From Spartinivicinus poritis (GTDB lineage Bacteria; Pseudomonadota; Gammaproteobacteria; Pseudomonadales; Zooshikellaceae), in NCBI RefSeq assembly GCF_028858535.1, contig NZ_JAPMOU010000026.1, forward strand, positions 1-64,000: a DNA stretch of 64,000 nucleotides, given 5' to 3'. Both the position numbers and the translations under genes were made by a program. Shown piece after piece: positions 28,057-36,166 of this stretch (its first letter is position 1; every line of letters starts with the position of its first letter). The notes beneath the pieces were generated by a model. The model worked only from the letters and a program-made list of their open reading frames with translations. It searched no databases and was not told the origin of the DNA.

Positions 28057-28860
28057 TCACAATCCTGTACCACCTGGCGTATATTTTTTATAGATCTGGT
28101 CAGCTATTCCTTGATATTGAAGTAAAAGGATTGCTTGGTTAATTTTTGTGTATAGTTCATAGGCACGCGAGGAACTCTTGGCAATAAATAGATGCATAGT
28201 AAGCTCTCTTTTTCCAGGAAAAGGTACACCTACTATATCCTTTGGAATAGTATATTTCCCAACTAACTCACCACCATATGTTGGCTCTAGTGAATTGAAA
28301 TAAAAATCACAACGACCTGCTGATAATTTCTTTAAAATACTGGGCAAGTCAATGGTACCAGTGTCAAGCCTTTTAGTAACGCCTAATTCAAGCAACCAAT
28401 CATAATTATTGCCAGCAAGTCCACACAGTCGAAAGCGATTAAGATCTTTTGGTATAATAACCGGAAGCGTATCTGGAAATTTATTTTTTGAGTACCAAAG
28501 CCCTTCGTGTAATTTGTAAATAGGAGTACTTATATAGTATTTTTTTGCTCTTTTTTCACTATATGAACCATCAGTAAACATTTCATATTTTTTTAACTCT
28601 CCATAATTGGCTACCTCATGTAAACAGCGCTTCCATGGAATTAGCTCCTGGGTATATTTCAAACCAACTATCCTAAAGATTTCCTGTAAAAATTCAGTTG
28701 TCGCACCTATGATTTTAGTTTTAGTCGGTTTACCAGCTACTCTTTCCCAATAAACATATGGTGCATATTCTGGCCCATTTCTACAAATGTGAACCGGTTG
28801 AGCAACAGCTATATGAGTAAACAACGCTATGAAAATCACAATAATTGAAGATTTTTTCAT
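28057..28860 (-). CDS. Periplasmic solute-binding-like protein (SBP family 3)
   Basis: The 267-residue precursor has a clear signal peptide (MKKSSIIVIFIALFTHIAVA) and a type-II periplasmic binding fold: EYAPYVYWE, GATTEFLQEIFRIVGL, YTQELIPWKRCL and GRCDFYFNSLEP. This matches amino-acid ABC-type binding proteins that often occur as orphans in marine gammaproteobacteria. No permease or ATPase gene is nearby, so it may serve as a sensor or scavenger rather than part of a local transporter. The ligand is unknown. The last residues (YTPGGTGL) look intact. Confidence 0.78.
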   Translation of the reverse strand: MKKSSIIVIFIALFTHIAVAQPVHICRNGPEYAPYVYWERVAGKPTKTKIIGATTEFLQEIFRIVGLKYTQELIPWKRCLHEVANYGELKKYEMFTDGSYSEKRAKKYYISTPIYKLHEGLWYSKNKFPDTLPVIIPKDLNRFRLCGLAGNNYDWLLELGVTKRLDTGTIDLPSILKKLSAGRCDFYFNSLEPTYGGELVGKYTIPKDIVGVPFPGKRELTMHLFIAKSSSRAYELYTKINQAILLLQYQGIADQIYKKYTPGGTGL

Positions 28861-28923
28861 AGCATTACCGACACAACTTATAAGAATCTCAATAGTTATC
28901 TATTCCAGCATAGTTATATTTTG

Positions 28924-29097
28924 CTAGATTTCATCCAGATATTCTAAAAGATTATAGCCCACAATACCGCTGATTAAACCAGGAAAAATTCCATCTACGC
29001 CATCAAGATAAACTAATAAAAAAGCAAGTAATACAAGCCCCAGCGCAAAATAAAATAAAACCAAAAAGCACATCGCTTTTACTGTTTGCTTGCTCAT
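28924..29097 (-). CDS. Small single-span membrane protein
   Basis: This 57-residue protein is almost entirely one or two hydrophobic segments (AMCFLVLFYFALGLVLLAFLLVYL, then GLISGIVGYNLLEYL) with a short basic start. The ATG at 29097 is preferred because AAGG lies about 8 nt upstream; an upstream in-frame ATG at 29139 has no such site. I do not recognise a family. It is probably an inner-membrane protein. The gene could also be spurious, although the hydrophobic layout with a ribosome binding site argues for a real product. Confidence 0.5.
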   Translation of the reverse strand: MSKQTVKAMCFLVLFYFALGLVLLAFLLVYLDGVDGIFPGLISGIVGYNLLEYLDEI

Positions 29098-29296
29098 ACC
29101 TGCAACCTTCAGGATAGGTTTTAGACAACTATAGTACACTCCCTAATAATATCGATGTGCTCACTATTTTTATTCAGGCAATTTTGCAATAGTGAAATAA
29201 TTAACCATTTTTACAAAATATACCAGCTGCCAACGCATGTGCTATAATTCCCGACCGTTTTACTGTTGTGCCAACGCCACTATTACAATCATCATC

Positions 29297-29884
29297 ATGA
29301 ACGACTGTATTGAACAATTAACAACCAACACACCCCCTAAGTTAGCTCAACATCAGTGTGATGATTTAGTTGGACTATTCAACCAATGCTTTCAGCAAAG
29401 TGAAAACACAGTATTAGTGAAAGGTGATAATGAGCCACTTTACCTTCCTCAGTCTGAAACTAGTCCCTATCACCAAGTTATTTTTGCCCATGGTTTCTTT
29501 TCCAGTGCCCTTCATGAAATAGCCCATTGGTGTATTGCAGGCCCACAACGCCGTTTATTGTTGGATTATGGCTATTGGTATCAGCCAGATGGTCGTACCC
29601 AGCAACAGCAAACAGCTTTTGAGCAAGTCGAAAGCAAACCCCAAGCTTTGGAGTGGATTTTTTCTAAAGCGGCTGGCATCCGCTTTTTTATTAGTGCCGA
29701 TAACCTGTCCGGCCCTCCTATTGATACCAGCGCCTTTAAGCAGGCTATTTTTCGAGAAACCCTCAATTATTTAGAAGTAGGGCTACCCAAGCGCGCCCAA
29801 TTATTTACTGAACAATTATTAAATCACTATCAGCCTGGTCTAACACTAAATAACGACCAGTTTTCTCTGACCGAGCTGATTTAA
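29297..29884 (+). CDS. epmC: Elongation factor P hydroxylase EpmC
   Basis: From ATG 29297 the protein has 195 residues and follows EpmC (YfcM): VKGDNEPLYLP, VIFAHGFFSSALHEIAHWCI with the HEIAH metal site at residues 73-77, RRLLLDYGYWYQPDGR and KPQALEWIF. EpmC hydroxylates the beta-lysyl-modified lysine of elongation factor P, the last step of that modification. A longer frame from 29237 would add 20 atypical residues. epmA and epmB are not in the window. Confidence 0.9.
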   Translation: MNDCIEQLTTNTPPKLAQHQCDDLVGLFNQCFQQSENTVLVKGDNEPLYLPQSETSPYHQVIFAHGFFSSALHEIAHWCIAGPQRRLLLDYGYWYQPDGRTQQQQTAFEQVESKPQALEWIFSKAAGIRFFISADNLSGPPIDTSAFKQAIFRETLNYLEVGLPKRAQLFTEQLLNHYQPGLTLNNDQFSLTELI

Positions 29885-30000
29885 GCCTGTGACTTATTGA
29901 ATCGCTGCATGCTCTAAGGCGACTACCAGTGTCTATTCTGGAAATATCCATAGTCCAAAACAATACACAATGGTTCTGTAATTTGTGCAACAGGTTATTA

Positions 30001-31059
30001 ATGACAATTGGGTTATTGCTCACTGCACTGTGTCTATCCAGTTGCAACCAGCAGCCCAGTGCCGAAGCCATGATGGACAACTACCTCGGTCGTATTGCCA
30101 GAACCCTGGCTATTGATAATAAATCACCTCAACCAGCTCCACTTAAGCTAAATCTGGATAAACGAACCCTGAAGCTTCCTCTACCTGATGTACGGCTAGA
30201 CCTATTTGATGTACTTGCTATTACCCACTGCCAGCCACTCACCCAAAAGCTTGCAGAGCGTAATAGTGCTTTAGGCAAGGTGATGGCTGACACCCATCGG
30301 TTTTTATTTGAAGTAACATTGCTTGCAGCAATCAATCAGTGCTTAGCCCACCCAGAAACACAAAATAACAATCAGTTGGTCAAGCAGCTTCAGGATTGGC
30401 TGCAACAAAAAACCGCAGCCCTCCCTGCCACCCTATGGAATAGCTTATTTGCTACGGATGAAATGCTACTTTCACTGAGTTTCAGTACACCACCGTTAGC
30501 ACCCAATAAGCGTCGTGCAGAAGGCTCGATTGCAGCGTTAACCTTTTTTACAGCTCAGGCTAAGCACATGCCAGATAAGCTAACACACCTCGCACCACAA
30601 TCTGCCTGGGATCAGCACTTTCAACAACTATATCAGCGTCGCTACCTGGGAGAGCTCAGTCAAGCTACTCAGCTGGCTATTGTTAACTTAACCACCATCA
30701 GCCACTGGCTGGAACAACGGCAAAAAACACGACCACTTTGCCCTCAAAACAAGCCAACACCCAAAGCAAGAATTTTAAATACTGTTTTCAGAAAATTTTA
30801 CATTGGAGAGGTTCAGCCTTACCTGGCTCACCTAAACCAGTTACAAGTTGAGTGGCAACAAGCCATGCAACGATTATTGCAACAGCTTTCGACCCAATCA
30901 GCCCATCCAATTTGGCTGCGATTTAAACGCGAGCTGATAGGACAGCCAAATCAACCTGCGTTACAACTTATTTTGTTTAAGCAAGCAACAAAACGCCATG
31001 CCAGAGCCTGGGAACAATTATTACAGCAATGCCGATTGATGCCTCAGCTAAGTGATTGA
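30001..31059 (+). CDS. DUF3080 family lipoprotein
   Basis: From ATG 30001 the protein of about 352 residues begins with a lipoprotein signal (MTIGLLLTALCLSSC). The mature part carries the DUF3080 pattern: MDNYLGRIARTL, LPLPDVRLDLFDVLAI, LAERNSALGKVM and HRFLFEVTLLAAINQCL. Family function is unknown. The protein is predicted to be membrane-attached in the envelope and is largely helical. Upstream in-frame residues from 29929 lack any lipoprotein logic and are left out. It follows epmC by 117 nt, so co-transcription is possible. Confidence 0.82.
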   Translation: MTIGLLLTALCLSSCNQQPSAEAMMDNYLGRIARTLAIDNKSPQPAPLKLNLDKRTLKLPLPDVRLDLFDVLAITHCQPLTQKLAERNSALGKVMADTHRFLFEVTLLAAINQCLAHPETQNNNQLVKQLQDWLQQKTAALPATLWNSLFATDEMLLSLSFSTPPLAPNKRRAEGSIAALTFFTAQAKHMPDKLTHLAPQSAWDQHFQQLYQRRYLGELSQATQLAIVNLTTISHWLEQRQKTRPLCPQNKPTPKARILNTVFRKFYIGEVQPYLAHLNQLQVEWQQAMQRLLQQLSTQSAHPIWLRFKRELIGQPNQPALQLILFKQATKRHARAWEQLLQQCRLMPQLSD

Positions 31060-31315
31060 AACTTTGATTGCTTTTTAATGATCCAAACTGTAACGTAATT
31101 ATTACTATTAGAAGATAGGCTTGCATTTAGCCACAAGTCGACTGGTATTGTCTTTGCTTACAGTACTAGTGGCGCAACTCGCTGTGATTTGCTAGGGCAG
31201 TCAGTCACTAACTATACTGAAACTGTAGTAGCAAGCCAGAGTGAGATTGTAGCTAACCTGCAGGGAAGCAGTATTAGGCCAGTCAGTCACTCTTTGCAGC
31301 AGGATGAGGTCTTTT

Positions 31316-32011
31316 ATGCGTACCTTCCAAGCCAAAAAGCCCAGCGAAAATGTCATTGATATCTTCACCCGCCAACCTGTCGCCAATCAGGATTCCCGAA
31401 AAGTCATTCGCCTTGCACCTGAATTAGATGGTCTCGAAATGCTTTACAGCAATGACTCCAATCCTAATAAGCTGTTCAGCATGAAAATTCTCTGCTGGGC
31501 ATTACGGGCAAATGGCGAAGTAGTAGCCATGGTTCCCTGGCTTAATGACATTGTCAGTTGTGATGAATTAAATGACCCCCTTAACGGCCATTGGGAGGGT
31601 TATTATGATGCTGGGATTGACGAAATATTTTTTGAAGCACCTCTGCATAAAATTGTTGAATTGGAAAGCTCTGCTGAATACTACGAAGCCTCATTCGAAA
31701 AGGCTGACGATGTCGTGCATGAAATTCCAGATAATATTGGCACCCATGCCATTATTACCTACAATAATTTTGCCAGTTTTTCTCTGGTAGAAGTCGTCAG
31801 TTGGCGTTTGTTACATAACGGTCGCATTCACGCGATGTTAATTGATGATAATAAAGTAGAATCAACGCCCGTTTTACCAGGTGACCCTTGCCTGTTTGCA
31901 GCGCAAAATCATCCAGGATTTAAGTACTTTTTTCATCATCGCATTGCCAACAAAATTAAATCCAATGACCCAGAAGCCATGGCTGCCTTTTCATTATTGG
32001 TAGATACGTAA
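31316..32011 (+). CDS. Hypothetical protein with an internal duplication
   Basis: I do not recognise this soluble protein of 231 residues. Its two halves look like diverged copies: KILCWALRANGEVVAMVPWL and EVVSWRLLHNGRIHAMLIDD are followed at similar distances by aromatic, acidic stretches (GYYDAGIDEIFFEAPLHKI and QNHPGFKYFFHHRIANKI). The ATG at 31316 is chosen because GAGG lies about 7 nt upstream; an ATG at 31304 overlaps that site. The gene converges on tusA behind a bidirectional terminator. No function can be assigned. Confidence 0.65.
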   Translation: MRTFQAKKPSENVIDIFTRQPVANQDSRKVIRLAPELDGLEMLYSNDSNPNKLFSMKILCWALRANGEVVAMVPWLNDIVSCDELNDPLNGHWEGYYDAGIDEIFFEAPLHKIVELESSAEYYEASFEKADDVVHEIPDNIGTHAIITYNNFASFSLVEVVSWRLLHNGRIHAMLIDDNKVESTPVLPGDPCLFAAQNHPGFKYFFHHRIANKIKSNDPEAMAAFSLLVDT

Positions 32012-32058
32012 GCGTATTAAATTTTTAATATCATCAAAAAAAGCGTTATTCCCCAGCG

Positions 32059-32099
32059 ATTAAAAAAGGCAAGATAAAGTGTATTTAGCCTTTTTTAAT
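32059..32099. terminator. Bidirectional intrinsic terminator
   Basis: ATTAAAAAAGGC (32059-32070) pairs perfectly with GCCTTTTTTAAT (32088-32099) around a 17-nt loop. The A-run and T-run make it work in both directions. It separates the plus-strand hypothetical gene from tusA and overlaps the tusA stop codon. Confidence 0.75.
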
Positions 32100-32318
32100 A
32101 TAATAATAATATTTTTGTTCCCGCTCATCCTGGGCCACTAAATCATGATTTAAGAACGCACAGAATTTTGGAATGTCGCGTGTAGTTGAAGGGTCTGTTG
32201 CCACGACTTCCAGTACATCACCCGCATTAATATCCCGAATTTTATTATGCAGTAACATCACTGGTTCAGGACAACACAGCCCAGAAGTGTCCAGTTGAAA
32301 GTCTGCTTTAATAGCCAT
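32085..32318 (-). CDS. tusA: Sulfur carrier protein TusA
   Basis: The 77-residue protein has the TusA signature LDTSGLCCPEPVMLLHNKI, with the sulfur-accepting Cys in the CPEP motif, and ATDPSTTRDIPKFCAFL. TusA takes persulfide sulfur from IscS and passes it on for tRNA 2-thiouridine synthesis and other sulfur pathways. It is a standard single-domain protein, monocistronic. A ribosome binding site (AGAGA) precedes the ATG. Confidence 0.94.
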   Translation of the reverse strand: MAIKADFQLDTSGLCCPEPVMLLHNKIRDINAGDVLEVVATDPSTTRDIPKFCAFLNHDLVAQDEREQKYYYYIKKG

Positions 32319-32400
32319 AATCTCTCTGTCTTCAACGTCAATAATGTAGACTCATAGTGTAACAATAATTTAGTTAAGGAACACGAGAAATAGTCAGGCG

Positions 32401-33318
32401 CTAATAGGATACAACCTTTGCACTGACAACCGGCACCTGTTGGCAAGGCGTTGTTAGCTGTAGGCTATAGCCTTTAGGGTTTTGCAGACCAAACAAATCA
32501 ACTTTACTACCATTGTAAACTGGCCCACCAAATTGAGCTTCCAGCAAAAAAGGTTGAGGCGGTAAGGGAAAATGGGCAATGGCTGCAGCCAATAACCATA
32601 GCTCCTGTACAACATCCCGTCGATAACCCATCATCCGTGCCAGTAGTGAAGATACATAGAGGGGATGGTAATCACCTGAAATACGTGCAAACTGCCTTCC
32701 CATATCCACAGGTACATACCAGTAGCCAACTTTCAACAACTGTGCATTTAGATGGCACTGCTGCTGACGAAACGCTTCAGTCAGTTTTTGTCGCCCTAGG
32801 CTTACAAACCCTACTTCAGCTTGCCAAATAATTTCCTGTTGAATCATGGCATTTATCAATAAAGTCACCTGACAACCTAGCGCAGATGGCTCTACTGCTG
32901 TTAAAAAAAACTTAAAATCAATCGCTGTTTGTTTATGTAGATATTGCTTCGCTAATACGCGAATCCACGCTAGCCGGGTAGTCAATAAAGATAAAGGTAA
33001 GTTATCACCTTGTAACAATTGCATTTGAATAGGAGCTGTTAGTGACAACCAATATAAAGGAGGAATTTCATGGCTATACCATCCTCTATCCCCTAAAAAC
33101 GCAACATCAGTAACCAGGTTAACCCCACAAATGTCAGCATAAGCCGTCAAGTTTTGCTGATCAAGCTGCACATTTGCCCAACTAGCCCGTATCCCAGGAA
33201 TATTGGCTTCTTTTGAGTCAGGTATCCAGTGTTGCCAGTGAAGTTTGGCGTATGTCCAAGGGTATAAAGGTTCTAAAGAGGAAGAGGCAATATGAATAGA
33301 CTGCGAATACTGCGGCAT
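32401..33318 (-). CDS. MaoC-like double-hotdog protein with altered catalytic motif
   Basis: The protein of about 305 residues has two hotdog-like halves. The C-terminal half contains GRQFARISGDYHPLYVSS, ARMMGYRRDVVQELW and FGGPVYNGSKVDL, closely matching MaoC-type (R)-specific enoyl-CoA hydratases (usual motif GDxNPxH). Here the position of the catalytic His is Tyr (DYHPLY), so classical hydratase activity is doubtful; it may bind acyl-CoA or act differently. ATG 33318 is used; a GTG at 33324 is equally possible. There are no membrane or signal segments. The gene stands upstream of tusA on the same strand with an 82-nt gap. Confidence 0.72.
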   Translation of the reverse strand: MPQYSQSIHIASSSLEPLYPWTYAKLHWQHWIPDSKEANIPGIRASWANVQLDQQNLTAYADICGVNLVTDVAFLGDRGWYSHEIPPLYWLSLTAPIQMQLLQGDNLPLSLLTTRLAWIRVLAKQYLHKQTAIDFKFFLTAVEPSALGCQVTLLINAMIQQEIIWQAEVGFVSLGRQKLTEAFRQQQCHLNAQLLKVGYWYVPVDMGRQFARISGDYHPLYVSSLLARMMGYRRDVVQELWLLAAAIAHFPLPPQPFLLEAQFGGPVYNGSKVDLFGLQNPKGYSLQLTTPCQQVPVVSAKVVSY

Positions 33319-33569
33319 TAACACTAACTCAAATAACTACAAAAATACCTTATCTATATATACAATTAGCACAGCCTCCAACTGATTACCAACTCTTGAC
33401 TGTCTTTGATAATAATTCTTCAAGCATTTTTCATAATGAAATACTACACTGGCGGTAAGTGCTATTGTCAGCACATATCATTTATCCACACGACAAAAGT
33501 AGGCTATTGCAACAGGCATGAGCACAGAGGTTTTGTGATAGTCTAAAAAAACAGCAAAGATAATAACCC

Positions 33570-33851
33570 ATGATTAAAGTCATTATTGAACGGGTGGTAG
33601 ACAGCGACTTAGTTGGTCATTACGAAACCTTCGTGAAGCAAACCTTTCAAGAAGTGGTTCAGGCACCTGGTTTTGTAGGCTGTGAAGCTTTAAAAAACCT
33701 GCACCAGCCCAACCATCGTTTTATCATTACACAGTGGGACAATGTACAATCTTGGCAAAATTGGCAACACTCGGAAACTCGTCAGTCCTTGGTTGCCAAT
33801 ATTCAACCCATGTTATTACATGAAGAAAAAGTGGTTATCCTGAGTGACTAA
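33570..33851 (+). CDS. Antibiotic-biosynthesis-monooxygenase (ABM) domain protein
   Basis: The 93-residue protein is a single ferredoxin-like ABM domain: IIERVVDSDLVGHYETF, APGFVGCEALKNL and ITQWDNVQSWQNWQHSETRQ. Proteins of this type include small monooxygenases and stress-linked binding proteins, and most in proteobacteria are uncharacterised. No biosynthetic cluster is nearby, so a housekeeping or redox role is more likely than antibiotic synthesis. The gene converges on rlmM with only 24 nt between. Confidence 0.82.
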   Translation: MIKVIIERVVDSDLVGHYETFVKQTFQEVVQAPGFVGCEALKNLHQPNHRFIITQWDNVQSWQNWQHSETRQSLVANIQPMLLHEEKVVILSD

Positions 33852-33875
33852 TGCAGCTCTCCATAACCCTCTCTA

Positions 33876-34952
33876 TTAAGGACCGATATAAACAGTCACT
33901 TCTTCCCGATCATGATACAGCTGCCGTATTAGAATCTGATACCTTTTTAAGTTTGACTGATGCAATGCCTCTTCAAGCACCGTTTTTGCGTTAACCACTG
34001 CCTGCCAACGTTGCTTCATGGGTAGTTTCAAATTAAAAACGGTGGCCTTACACCAACCATTGACTAACCAGTGAGCTACCATGGCCGTGACCCGAGCAGG
34101 CTTATCCACAATATCACAGACTAGCCAATCAACAGCTTGTTTGGGTTGGTAAGTAAAACCATCTGCCCGAACATGTTCAACCAGCCCGGTTGCCATAATG
34201 TCTTCCGCCATAGGGCCATTATCAATGGCATACACACGCATCCCGCGCTGGACTAGCTGCCAAGTCCAGCCACCAGGTGCTGCCCCTAAGTCAACCGCAG
34301 TCATTTCAGCAGCTAATTGCTGATCCCATTTCGCTTTAGGTATAAAGGTGTGCCAGGCTTCCTCTAGCTTGAGAGTTGCTCGACTAGGTGCCTGTTTAGG
34401 TAACTTCAAACGCGGTATCCCCATGGACCAGGGACTGTGATTGTTTGCTGGTGAAATACCAATCAGCACACTAGTACCAGAGATAAAGAAGACATGTAAT
34501 GTCGGTTTTTGACTGTTGTCCTTATTAGTCAGACATCCGGTTTTTTTCAGCGCTTTCATTAATGGTGCAGAAATTTTCCGTGTCAGTGACTGCACTGACT
34601 TGCCCTCATTGGTATCAGGAGTTTCGATTTGAATAGAACCACACAGGGGCAACTGCTTAACGGCATCAACAATTGGAGTAACCCGATCAGTCACTGGTAA
34701 TTGATTAAGTAATGGCAAACAAGCCACCCATTGCCTGGCAAAAATCCACTGTTTAAAAGGCTGCTGCTGCAGCGATAATGCACCATCCTGCTGATATAAA
34801 TTCAACAGCACCCAGCCCTGACGCGGCTTAGCTTTTACATATCCAGCCAACCCAACCGCTTCTGCTTTGGCCATGGCTTCTGCAGCACATTCATTTTCAA
34901 AGCCAGAGCGACAATACAATAACAATTGATTAAGCATGGTTGACCAGTTCAT
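33876..34952 (-). CDS. rlmM: 23S rRNA 2'-O-methyltransferase RlmM
   Basis: RlmM methylates the ribose of C2498 in 23S rRNA with S-adenosylmethionine. The 358-residue protein starts NQLLLYCRSGFENECAAEA (THUMP-like N-terminal region) and has the Rossmann SAM site DLGAAPGGWTW at 221-231, DNGPM, and DWLVCDIVDKP. The length matches the family. The start may be either ATG 34952 or ATG 34937 (MLNQLLLYCR); the second matches relatives slightly better, and neither has a strong ribosome binding site. Confidence 0.93.
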   Translation of the reverse strand: MNWSTMLNQLLLYCRSGFENECAAEAMAKAEAVGLAGYVKAKPRQGWVLLNLYQQDGALSLQQQPFKQWIFARQWVACLPLLNQLPVTDRVTPIVDAVKQLPLCGSIQIETPDTNEGKSVQSLTRKISAPLMKALKKTGCLTNKDNSQKPTLHVFFISGTSVLIGISPANNHSPWSMGIPRLKLPKQAPSRATLKLEEAWHTFIPKAKWDQQLAAEMTAVDLGAAPGGWTWQLVQRGMRVYAIDNGPMAEDIMATGLVEHVRADGFTYQPKQAVDWLVCDIVDKPARVTAMVAHWLVNGWCKATVFNLKLPMKQRWQAVVNAKTVLEEALHQSNLKRYQILIRQLYHDREEVTVYIGP

Positions 34953-35057
34953 TAATTAAGGTTAGAAAAAAGCTGCCGAGTGTACTGATTATGGCGTATT
35001 ACGCAAGTGGCTTTCGCTTTACCACCCACGCCCGTTACTCCATATTAAGCACGAAGA

Positions 35058-35093
35058 AACACTCAAAAATTTTCACGTTATTTTTCAAGTGTT
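35058..35093. terminator. Hairpin at the end of the alpha/beta hydrolase gene
   Basis: AACACTCAAAAA and TTTTTCAAGTGTT form an imperfect stem of about 12 bp, overlapping the stop codon of the minus-strand hydrolase gene. The T-rich 3' arm on the minus strand fits an intrinsic terminator that separates this gene from rlmM. Confidence 0.5.
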
Positions 35094-35768
35094 CCTAAGC
35101 TTATTTTCAGTTTCTAATTGTTGTCGAATAAAACAACTGGTTAGGTTTGCTGCAGTAGCAATATGCTGCGCCTGGGTAAAACCTGACGCTTTACGGGGTT
35201 TAAAATCATGGTCGCCATCATCCAACCATTCCAACTGAACCTTGCTAAAACAAGGTAGCTTCGCCACTTGCTGGGCATTACCCATTGGATCTCGGTTACC
35301 TTGAATAATCAAAGCAGGCTTTTCTAAACCCTGTAACGGCTCGATGCGAGGCTGCTGATTTTTACCTCGCCCATAAAAGGGGTAACCCAACCCAATCGCA
35401 GCCACTGCTTGATCAATCAGATTCACCGCCATCACCGCCATTCGACCGCCCATTGACTTGCCTGCCAAAAAGCACGGTAATTGCTGTAATTCTGAATGCT
35501 GAGTTATTTCAGTTACCACGGTTTGCCAATGAGCAACCAGTCGATCCGCTCGGTCTGGTGGCCGACGTTTGCCATCAACTGTTGTTTTTTGCATATAGGG
35601 AAACTCAAACCGCACAACAAATATGGCATGTGTTTGTAGTTCTGCTGCTAATGTCTGCAAAAACTCACTCTGCATCCCTGCTCCTGCACCATGCGCTAAT
35701 AAACACAAAGCAATAGGTGAATCAGCTGAATTAAATATCGCTTCACCACAGGCAAATTTTTGTTTCAT
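35085..35768 (-). CDS. Alpha/beta hydrolase of the KANL3/Tex30 type
   Basis: The protein of about 227 residues has the fold of small alpha/beta hydrolases: LLAHGAGAGMQSEFL, the nucleophile elbow GKSMGGRM (Ser), ALIIQGNRDPMG and the catalytic-type His in WLDDGDHDFKP. This is the KANL3/Tex30 or dienelactone-hydrolase-like group often found as orphan genes in gammaproteobacteria; the substrate is unknown. ATG 35768 is chosen because GGAAG precedes it; a TTG at 35783 is unlikely. There is no signal peptide, so it is cytosolic. Confidence 0.83.
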   Translation of the reverse strand: MKQKFACGEAIFNSADSPIALCLLAHGAGAGMQSEFLQTLAAELQTHAIFVVRFEFPYMQKTTVDGKRRPPDRADRLVAHWQTVVTEITQHSELQQLPCFLAGKSMGGRMAVMAVNLIDQAVAAIGLGYPFYGRGKNQQPRIEPLQGLEKPALIIQGNRDPMGNAQQVAKLPCFSKVQLEWLDDGDHDFKPRKASGFTQAQHIATAANLTSCFIRQQLETENKLRNT

Positions 35769-35832
35769 TTGCTTTACTTCCAATAAGACTTACTAATAAG
35801 GCAACTCAATGTTTTACCCGACAAAAGTTGTC

Positions 35833-35846
35833 TTGATTTAAGTCAA
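35833..35846 (+). promoter_or_regulatory. Anr/FNR box upstream of the cco operon
   Basis: TTGATTTAAGTCAA matches the Anr/FNR consensus TTGAT-N4-ATCAA with one difference. With the box centred at -41.5, transcription would start near 35881, leaving a leader of about 280 nt before ccoN. Control of cbb3 oxidase by Anr is well known in Pseudomonas, and anr lies at 46626 in this cluster. Confidence 0.82.
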
Positions 35847-35893
35847 ATTTACTCACTGAATCCACTAATTAAAACCCTAACTAAGGGCATTGC

Positions 35894-36166
35894 ATGTTGA
35901 CAGCTAATATGGCATGCACGTATCCTCGCGGCACGCTGCCTATGTTCGACATAAGCAGCACATTTAATAATCAGCCACTAAACTATATACACAGTATTAG
36001 CCTGGTATTAGGTCGGTGTTGTATGGGTTGTCTGACCAGCTTGTTATGGCCAACACGATTATTTGGGTTTGCTTGCTTTACAGCAAGTAGACGACACCAT
36101 ACATCCCACCGCCTCAGTGGTATTTCCACCCCTACTCCGCGTTTAGTGATGGAACCTGTAAAATGA
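35894..36166 (+). CDS. Possible leader ORF overlapping ccoN start
   Basis: A 90-codon frame begins at ATG 35894, 6 nt after an AAGGG ribosome binding site, and its TGA overlaps the ccoN start as ATGA. The product matches no family I know and is low in structure but has three Cys and many His, Ser and Thr residues. Placed wholly within the predicted Anr-driven leader, it could be a coupled leader peptide, or chance. Coding by this frame is unproven. Confidence 0.3.
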   Translation: MLTANMACTYPRGTLPMFDISSTFNNQPLNYIHSISLVLGRCCMGCLTSLLWPTRLFGFACFTASRRHHTSHRLSGISTPTPRLVMEPVK

